A DNA stretch of 64,000 bases from assembly GCA_046290435.1 (NCBI GenBank), contig JBKAGO010000066.1, positions 62,001 to 126,000 of the forward strand, written 5' to 3'. The translations under genes were made by a program, and so were the position numbers. This stretch comes from CAVQUE01 sp046290435. Lineage in GTDB: Bacteria; Actinomycetota; Acidimicrobiia; Acidimicrobiales; UBA8592. Below, piece by piece: positions 58,793-64,000 of this stretch (its first letter is position 1; each line of letters begins with the position of its first letter). Below the pieces are notes generated by a model. The model ran no database searches and was not told where the DNA came from. It was given only the letters and a program-made list of their open reading frames with translations.

Positions 58793-60547
58793 ATGAACAC
58801 TTCCGCGCCCTACGACCTGCTCATCCGTGGCGGCACCGTCGTCGACGGCACCGGTAGCCCCCGACGCCTGGCCGACATCGCGATCCGCGACGGCGAGATC
58901 GTCGCCGTCGGTGCTGACCTCGAGGGCGAGGCCACCGACACGATCGACGCCACCGGCCTCGTCGTCACGCCCGGTTTCGTCGACGTCCACACCCACTACG
59001 ACGGCCAGGCCAGCTGGGACGACGAGCTCGCGCCCAGCTCGATGCACGGCGTCACCACCCTGGTGATGGGCAACTGCGGGGTCGGTTTCGCCCCGGTGCG
59101 ACCCGGTTCCGAGGAATGGCTCATCCAGCTGATGGAGGGTGTCGAGGACATCCCGGGCGCCGCACTGGCCGAGGGCATCGACTGGCAGTGGGAGACCTTC
59201 CCGGAGTACCTCGACCACCTCGAGAGCCGCCGCTTCGCCGTCGACATCGCCACCCAGGTCGCCCACGGCGCCGTCCGCGGCTACGTGATGGGCGAGCGCG
59301 GCGCCAAGAACGAGGCCGCCACCGAGACCGACATCGAACAGATGGCCGCCATCGTGCGCGAGGCCGTCGAAGCCGGCGCGCTGGGCGTCTCGACGTCGCG
59401 CACCATCGCCCACCGGGCCATCGACGGCGAGCCGGTGCCGGGCACCTTCGCCGCCGAGGACGAACTGTTCGGCCTCGGCCGTGCCCTGGCCGCCGGCGGC
59501 GGCGGTGTCTTCGAGCTCGCCCCGGTCGGTTCCGCGGGCGAGGACGTCATCAACCCGCCCAAGGAGGTCGAGTGGATGGCCCGCCTGGCGGAGGAGACCG
59601 GCGTGACGGTCACCTTCGCCCTGTTGCAGGTCGAGGCCGCACCGGATCTGTGGAAGGAGCTGATGGCCGAGTCGATGGCCGCCGCCGAGCGCGGCGCCGA
59701 CCTGCGTCCCCAGGTCGCAGCGCGGCCCTTCGGCATGCTCATCGGGCTGCAGACCCACCATGCCTTCGCCCGCCGGCCGAGCTACCGGGCCATCGCCCAC
59801 CTGCCCCTCGGCGAGCGCGTTGCCGCCATGGGCACCCCCGAGGTGCGGGCCGCCATCCTCGGCGAGGACGACGCTCCGGCCGATCCCACCCAGCTGTGGG
59901 ACGGTGTGGCCGGGCTGGTCCAGGCGATGCTGCATCGCCTCTACGTGCTGGGCGATCCCCCCGATTACGAGCCCACCCCCGACCGTTCCATCGTCGCCAT
60001 CGCCGAGGCCAACGGTGTCAGCCCGCTCGAGGCGTTCTACGACGCCTGCCTGGCCGACGACGGCATGGCCATGATGATGCTGCCGCTGTTCAACTACGTC
60101 GAGGAGAACCACGACGTCATCCGCGAACAGCTCACGCATCCACGGGGCGTGTCGGGCCTGTCCGACGGCGGGGCGCACTGCGGCATGATCTGCGACGCGT
60201 CGATCCCGACGTACCTGCTCACCCACTGGGCGCGCGACCGCAGCCGCGGCGAGAAGCTCGACCTCGAGTTCGTGGTGCAGAAGCAGACCCAGGACACCGC
60301 CGCCATGTTCGGCCTGGGCGACCGCGGCACCATCGAGGTCGGCAAGCGCGCCGACCTCAACGTCATCGACTTCGATCGCCTGAAGCTGCGGGCGCCCCGT
60401 CTGGTGCACGACCTGCCCGCGGGCGGTCGGCGCCTGGTGCAGGACGCCGAGGGCTACGTGGCCACCATCGTCGCCGGCGAGGTGACCCGCCGCGAGGGCG
60501 CCGACACCGGCGCCCGCCCCGGACGGCTCGTACGCGGGCGTCGCTGA
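58793..60547 (+). CDS. N-acyl-D-amino-acid deacylase-type amidohydrolase
   Basis: A 584-residue zinc amidohydrolase of the D-aminoacylase group: YDLLIRGGTVVDGTGSPRRL opens it, GFVDVHTHYDGQASWDDELA carries the HxH metal pair (about residue 65), GNCGVGFAPVRP follows, then DGGAHCGMICDASIPTYLL (metal Asp near 465) and GTIEVGKRADLNVIDFD at the end. It hydrolyses N-acyl amino acids or similar amides. Next to CoA-transferase, YbaK and SDR genes it may serve degradation of an acylated compound. Confidence 0.88.
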   Translation: MNTSAPYDLLIRGGTVVDGTGSPRRLADIAIRDGEIVAVGADLEGEATDTIDATGLVVTPGFVDVHTHYDGQASWDDELAPSSMHGVTTLVMGNCGVGFAPVRPGSEEWLIQLMEGVEDIPGAALAEGIDWQWETFPEYLDHLESRRFAVDIATQVAHGAVRGYVMGERGAKNEAATETDIEQMAAIVREAVEAGALGVSTSRTIAHRAIDGEPVPGTFAAEDELFGLGRALAAGGGGVFELAPVGSAGEDVINPPKEVEWMARLAEETGVTVTFALLQVEAAPDLWKELMAESMAAAERGADLRPQVAARPFGMLIGLQTHHAFARRPSYRAIAHLPLGERVAAMGTPEVRAAILGEDDAPADPTQLWDGVAGLVQAMLHRLYVLGDPPDYEPTPDRSIVAIAEANGVSPLEAFYDACLADDGMAMMMLPLFNYVEENHDVIREQLTHPRGVSGLSDGGAHCGMICDASIPTYLLTHWARDRSRGEKLDLEFVVQKQTQDTAAMFGLGDRGTIEVGKRADLNVIDFDRLKLRAPRLVHDLPAGGRRLVQDAEGYVATIVAGEVTRREGADTGARPGRLVRGRR

Positions 60548-60615
60548 TGGTGCGGACGGCGTCGACGGAGCGGGCGTGGTCGATGGCGCAGGCGTCCTCG
60601 GCCCCGGAGCAATAG

Positions 60616-61089
60616 GTGGCCGACGGCACCGAGCGCTTCGCCGACGCCGCGCGCGACCTCGGCTTCGAACCCGAGATCGGCCGCTTTCCCGACGGCACCC
60701 GCACCGCTGCCGACGCAGCGGCCGCGGTCGGGTGCGAGCTGGGTCAGATCGTGAAGTCGCTGGTGTTCGTCGCCGGCGACCAGCCGGTGCTGGTGCTGAC
60801 GTCGGGCTCCAACCGCGTCGACGAGCGCCTGGTCGCCGCAGCACTCGGCGTCGATCACGTGGGCAAGGCCGATGCGGCCATGGTGCGGTCGGCCACCGGG
60901 TTCGCCATCGGCGGCACCCCGCCGTTCGGTCACGTCGGCGAGCTCGTCACCCTCGTCGACACCGACCTCTTCGCCCACGACGTCGTGTGGGCGGCAGCCG
61001 GCACCCCCGACTCGTGCTTCCCGATCGCGCCAGACCGCCTGGCCGAGCTCGCGGGCGGCCGCCGAGCGGCCGTGGCTGCCGCCGGCTGA
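60616..61089 (+). CDS. YbaK/EbsC-family aminoacyl-tRNA deacylase
   Basis: A 157-residue single YbaK domain: RTAADAAAAVGCELGQIVKSLVFVAGDQPVLVL, DHVGKADAAMVRSATGFAIG and the GGTPPFGH segment are the family elements (Lys of QIVKSL is the conserved catalytic one). It clears mischarged aminoacyl-tRNA such as Cys-tRNA-Pro. GTG 60616 is preferred because the segment MADGTERF begins the domain. It follows the amidohydrolase by 68 bases. Confidence 0.88.
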   Translation: MADGTERFADAARDLGFEPEIGRFPDGTRTAADAAAAVGCELGQIVKSLVFVAGDQPVLVLTSGSNRVDERLVAAALGVDHVGKADAAMVRSATGFAIGGTPPFGHVGELVTLVDTDLFAHDVVWAAAGTPDSCFPIAPDRLAELAGGRRAAVAAAG

Positions 61090-61153
61090 CGCCGAGGTCC
61101 GTCGGCTCCTTCGCCGCTGCGCAGTGGCCGGCACGGTACGGTCGCGCTAGAAC

Positions 61154-61168
61154 CTGACGGTTCGTCAG
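61154..61168. promoter_or_regulatory. CTGAC-N5-GTCAG operator, copy 2
   Basis: CTGACGGTTCGTCAG, perfect arms, 36 bases upstream of the SDR start. The whole pattern C-CTGAC-N5-GTCAG-AT is shared with copy 1, so a common repressor (TetR-type size) is probable; its gene is not identified. Confidence 0.65.
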
Positions 61169-61203
61169 ATCGTTGGCCGATGCGGCCGGGAAGGAACAAC
61201 CCC

Positions 61204-62106
61204 ATGGGTATCTGCGAGGGACAGGTCGTGATCGTCACCGGCGCCGGCCGAGGTCTCGGCCGGGCGCACGCACTCGAGCTGGCGGCCCAGGGTGCCCACG
61301 TCCTGGTCAACGACCTGGGCGTCAGCCGTGACGGCCACGACGCCACCGAGGGCCCGGCCCACGACGTCGTCGCCGAGATCGAAGCCATGGGCGGCCAAGC
61401 TGCCGCCAACGGTGCCGACGTCGCCGACTGGGACCAGGCCGCGGCGATGATCGCCCAGGCCGTCGACACCTGGGGTCGTCTCGACGCGCTCGTCTGCAAC
61501 GCCGGGTTCCTGCGCGACCGGATGCTGGCGAGCATGAGCGAACAGGAATGGGACGACGTGGTCCGTGTACACCTCAAGGGCCACTTCGCCCCGGCCCGCC
61601 ACGCCATCGACCACTGGCGCGAGCGCTCCAAGGCCGGCGAGGACGTCGTGGCCCGCGTCGTCAACACCAGCTCGGGCGCCGGGCTGATGGGCTCGATCGG
61701 GCAGGGCAACTACGCGGCCGCGAAGGCCGCGATCGCCCAGCTGACCATCCAGCAGGCCGCCGAGTGGGGCCGCTACGGCGTGCTCGCAAACGCAGTCGCG
61801 CCCGACGCCCGGACCCGCATGACCGAGGGCATCTTCTACTCGGCCGACGTCGACCCCGACACCTTCGACGAGAAGGCGCCGGAGAACGTGAGCCCGCTGG
61901 TGGCCTGGTTGGCGAGCCCGCTGTGCGATGTCACCGGCCGCACCTTCGAGGCCACCGGTGGCCAGCTCAACGTCTGCGACGGCTGGCAGCACGGCCCCGT
62001 CGAGTCCGTCGGCGACCGGCGCATGACAGCGGACGAGGTGGGGGCGCTGGTGCACGCGAGCATCGCCGCCGCTCCGGCCCCGGCACCGGTCTACGGCGCG
62101 TCCTGA
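61204..62106 (+). CDS. short-chain dehydrogenase/reductase
   Basis: A 300-residue SDR: TGAGRGLGRAHALELAAQGA (NAD(P) site from residue 12), LVCNAGFLRDRML (NNAG variant), and the catalytic Ser (NTSSGAG)/Tyr170/Lys174 in NYAAAKAAIAQ. The GRAHALELA and C-terminal wording resemble the 3-hydroxyacyl-CoA or steroid dehydrogenases of the actinobacterial SDR group. GGAAGG precedes the start by 9 bases. It shares an operator with the CoA-transferase/amidohydrolase region. Confidence 0.88.
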   Translation: MGICEGQVVIVTGAGRGLGRAHALELAAQGAHVLVNDLGVSRDGHDATEGPAHDVVAEIEAMGGQAAANGADVADWDQAAAMIAQAVDTWGRLDALVCNAGFLRDRMLASMSEQEWDDVVRVHLKGHFAPARHAIDHWRERSKAGEDVVARVVNTSSGAGLMGSIGQGNYAAAKAAIAQLTIQQAAEWGRYGVLANAVAPDARTRMTEGIFYSADVDPDTFDEKAPENVSPLVAWLASPLCDVTGRTFEATGGQLNVCDGWQHGPVESVGDRRMTADEVGALVHASIAAAPAPAPVYGAS

Positions 62107-62170
62107 TCGGGCGGCCCTGACGATCCGACGTTCCGGCCGGCTCGGCTGACCGTTCGGTCCTTACATCGTT

Positions 62171-62224
62171 TGCGAAATCTGGATATCTGGGGCCTCGGGC
62201 ACGACCAGATCTCCAGATTTCGCA
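62171..62224. repeat. large intergenic inverted repeat between convergent genes
   Basis: Two 20-base arms (62171-62190 and 62205-62224, one mismatch) with a 14-base loop; the arms start TGCGAAATCTGGA and end TCCAGATTTCGCA. It lies between the SDR and sulfurtransferase 3' ends, where it could terminate both. There is no T run, and the long symmetric arms suggest a REP-type element. Confidence 0.72.
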
Positions 62225-62247
62225 GGGTTGATCAGCGTGGCTCGGTC

Positions 62248-63096
62248 TCAGGCGGGGTCGTCGCCGGTCTCGACCGGACGGTCCGGATCGGCGCCCCAGT
62301 CCGACCAGCTGCCGACGTAGAGGCGACCGTCGCCGATGCCGGCGAGACGGAGTGCCAGCAGGTCGTGACAGGCGGTGACGCCCGAGCCGCACGACGCGAT
62401 GACGGGCGTGCCCTCGCCGATACCGAGCCCGGCCAGGCCACTGCGCAGCTCGTCTGCGCTGCGGAACCGACCCTCGGACAGGTTCGCAGCGACGGGACGG
62501 CTGCGGGCGCCGGGGATGTGGCCGAAGCGCGGGTCGATGGGATTCGGGTCGCCGCGGTACCGCTCAGGGGGTCGGGCGTCGAGCACGACCGTGGCGGGGC
62601 CGCGAGTCGCGACGGCGTCGGCGTCGACGAAGCGTTCGGGCGGCCACTGGCGGGGCGTGAACGTCGCCGGGCCCGGCCGGGCCGGTTCCGTCGACAGCGG
62701 CTCGGGCCATGCGTCGATACCGCCGTCGAGCACGGCGACGTCGATCCCGAGGCTGTCGAGCATCCACCACAGGCGTGCGGCGATGGCGCCGCCGGCATCG
62801 TCGTAGGCGACGACGCTGCAGTGGTCGCCGATGCCGAGGCGCGTCATCGACTCGGCGAAACGCTCCGGCGTGGGCAGCGGATGGCGCCCGCCGGGGGAGC
62901 GAGGCGGGTCGGACAGATCGACGTCGAGATCGACGAACACCGACCCCTCGATGTGGCCGGCCTCGTAGGCGGCGCGTCCGCTGCGCCCGTCGAGGTACCA
63001 GCGCACGTCGCAGACGACGACTTGGTCGAGGCATTCGACGAGGGTCGCTGCGCCGATCAGGGGTCCGATCGGCGAGGTCATGGGCGGCGTGGTCAT
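62248..63096 (-). CDS. thiosulfate/3-mercaptopyruvate sulfurtransferase
   Basis: A 282-residue two-domain rhodanese. The N-terminal inactive domain has GRAAYEAGHIEGSVFVDLD, the C-terminal domain the active-site Cys236 in ASCGSGVTACHD; the CGSGVTA loop is that of 3-mercaptopyruvate rather than classical thiosulfate sulfurtransferases. FGHIPGARSRP is the last family element. It overlaps the GntR regulator gene (ATGA), so the regulator probably controls it. Confidence 0.9.
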   Translation of the reverse strand: MTTPPMTSPIGPLIGAATLVECLDQVVVCDVRWYLDGRSGRAAYEAGHIEGSVFVDLDVDLSDPPRSPGGRHPLPTPERFAESMTRLGIGDHCSVVAYDDAGGAIAARLWWMLDSLGIDVAVLDGGIDAWPEPLSTEPARPGPATFTPRQWPPERFVDADAVATRGPATVVLDARPPERYRGDPNPIDPRFGHIPGARSRPVAANLSEGRFRSADELRSGLAGLGIGEGTPVIASCGSGVTACHDLLALRLAGIGDGRLYVGSWSDWGADPDRPVETGDDPA

Positions 63097-63506
63097 GGTC
63101 GGGCCGGTGGGGGATCGGCGAGTGCATCGCGCACGGCGCCGATGGCTGCGTCGTCGTCGACGTCGAGTTGCCGCACCGTCACCGCATAGGCGCGGGCCGC
63201 TTCGTCGAGATGACGCTTCTGCTCGATGGTGGAGTAGGCGTTGGGTGGGGCGTCGGCGACGAAGGTGCCCCGGCGGCCCCGGCCGACGATGATGCCGGCG
63301 TAGTCGAGCTCTCGGTACGCCCGGGCGACCGTCCCGTTGGACAGCTGCAGGGTCTGGGCGAGACCCCGCACCGTGGGCAGTCGTGCGCCTGGCCGGAGGC
63401 GGCCCGAGGCCACCATCAGGGCCAGCTGAGCGCGGAGCTGCTCGAACGGCGGAATGCGTGAGCCCGGGTCGATCGAGATCCGGGTTCCGAGCCGATCGGC
63501 GTCCAT
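63093..63506 (-). CDS. GntR-family regulator (YtrA type)
   Basis: A 137-residue short GntR: HTH with PPFEQLRAQLALMVASG and RLPTVRGLAQTLQLSNGTVARAYRELDYAG (about residues 18-70), and a small helical C-terminal part of only 55 residues, typical of the YtrA subfamily. It heads an operon with the sulfurtransferase. The start has a TAACCT box 8 bases upstream. Confidence 0.88.
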   Translation of the reverse strand: MDADRLGTRISIDPGSRIPPFEQLRAQLALMVASGRLRPGARLPTVRGLAQTLQLSNGTVARAYRELDYAGIIVGRGRRGTFVADAPPNAYSTIEQKRHLDEAARAYAVTVRQLDVDDDAAIGAVRDALADPPPARP

Positions 63507-63514
63507 GTAGTCCG

Positions 63515-63520
63515 AGGTTA
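63515..63520 (-). promoter_or_regulatory. -10 box for leaderless gntR
   Basis: TAACCT on the minus strand, 8 bases from ATG 63506. Confidence 0.5.
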
Positions 63521-63563
63521 GTACAAAGCTTCACGGGTTCAGGCGTCATATATGCGACAGTTC

Positions 63564-63593
63564 TTGACGTTTCGCGCGGATTCTGTGCTATCT
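63564..63593 (+). promoter_or_regulatory. possible glnB promoter
   Basis: TTGACG (63564-63569), 18-base spacer, CTATCT (63588-63593), about 88 bases upstream of glnB. Confidence 0.4.
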
Positions 63594-63681
63594 GTACTGC
63601 TACGAAATGCCCCCGGCGGTCGGCGCGTCCAAGGCGCTGCCGGTCCCGGTCAGGCCCGTCCACGAGAGAGAGCGCACCGTC

Positions 63682-64000
63682 ATGAAGTTGATCACCGCAG
63701 TCATCAAGCCGCACCAGGTCGAAGAGGTCAAAGAGTCCCTGGCTCCCCTGGGCGTGCAGGGCATGACCGTCACCGAGGCGCAGGGCTTCGGTCGCCAGGG
63801 CGGCCACACCGAGACCTACCGCGGCACCGAGTACAAGGTGGCGTTCACTCCCAAGAGCCGCCTCGAGATCGTCGTTTCCGACGACGACGCCGACGCCGCG
63901 GTCGACGCGCTGATGGGCGCAGCGCGCACCGGCAAGATCGGCGACGGCAAGATCTGGGTCACCTCCGTCGAACGCCTGGTGCGCATCCGTACCGGCGAAG
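63682..64000 (+). CDS. glnB: PII nitrogen-regulatory protein (nearly complete, cut by the right edge)
   Basis: A PII signalling protein that senses 2-oxoglutarate and ATP/ADP and controls nitrogen assimilation partners. 106 residues are visible of about 112. The opening MKLITAVIKPHQVEEVKESL is diagnostic; the T-loop GRQGGHTETYRGTEYKV carries Tyr51, which is adenylylated in actinobacteria; AARTGKIGDGKIWVTSVERL is the B-loop/C-terminal region. GAGAGAG precedes the start. An ammonium transporter gene, its usual partner, is not among the upstream genes and may follow. Confidence 0.94.
   Translation, partial: MKLITAVIKPHQVEEVKESLAPLGVQGMTVTEAQGFGRQGGHTETYRGTEYKVAFTPKSRLEIVVSDDDADAAVDALMGAARTGKIGDGKIWVTSVERLVRIRTGE

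Overview
The window is about 64 kb of very GC-rich, densely packed chromosomal DNA from an actinobacterium. Reasons: a CarD-family RNA polymerase regulator, an LPxTG surface protein with a sortase tail, a Tat/lipobox flavoprotein, a DUF222 HNH endonuclease of the 13E12 type, and many start codons (ATG or GTG) lying only 6-8 bases downstream of a TANNNT -10 box, which is the signature of leaderless actinobacterial mRNAs. The gene mix (acyl-CoA and CoA-transferase genes, fused LivH-LivM permease, alditol-oxidase-like flavoenzyme, CarD beside a DNA methyltransferase) fits the class Acidimicrobiia, but that assignment is inference, not proven here.

Region by region. 0-5 kb: start of greA, then a branched-chain amino acid operon leuB-ilvE-cimA followed by an M50 membrane protease. 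5-13 kb: PilZ protein, gltX, a DUF218 protein overlapping a convergent LPxTG protein, an aldonolactone-oxidase-like flavoenzyme, an AlkD-like protein, and ilvA. Thus both the citramalate route and the threonine route to 2-oxobutyrate are encoded. 13-18 kb: a TetR repressor facing a branched-chain-type ABC binding lipoprotein and a fused LivHM permease, with a clear operator in between. 18-27 kb: small conserved proteins, a flavin amine oxidase, a soluble chemoreceptor-like protein, palindromic tandem repeats before an HNH endonuclease gene, a two-gene toxin-antitoxin-like module under a palindromic operator, a stretch of decayed genes with MNT/HEPN remains, two tRNA genes, a thioesterase, and an OmpA-like protein.

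27-40 kb is a stress/dormancy-like cluster: a sugar-isomerase-like protein, a phosphoribosyltransferase, two universal stress proteins and a Ca2+-type P-ATPase, interleaved with RNase Z and a MacB/FtsX-type ABC exporter. This set resembles genes of the mycobacterial DosR regulon. A LacI repressor with two matching palindromes follows.

41.05-44.08 kb is a small integrated element: a 46-base copy of the 3' part of tRNA-Pro(TGG) at the left exactly repeats the 3' part of the intact tRNA-Pro at the right. Between them lie a DUF433/DUF5615 pair, a tiny uncharacterised two-gene overlap, an unknown protein, an addiction-module/ParE-RelE pair and the remnant of a tyrosine integrase next to the tRNA. 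It looks like an immobilised toxin-antitoxin islet.

44-64 kb returns to core genome: cNMP-binding protein, metallophosphoesterase, a secreted FG-GAP propeller/CAP protein, CarD, an orphan DNA methyltransferase with an unusual C-terminal domain, HIT and DUF429 proteins, two apparently frameshifted genes (one a lipoprotein glutaminyl cyclase), a REP-like inverted repeat, a sulfotransferase, a GIDE/LemA membrane protein, and a lipid/amide catabolic group (CoA-transferase, D-aminoacylase-type amidohydrolase, YbaK deacylase, SDR) that shares a CTGAC-N5-GTCAG operator. It ends with a GntR-sulfurtransferase operon and the start of glnB.
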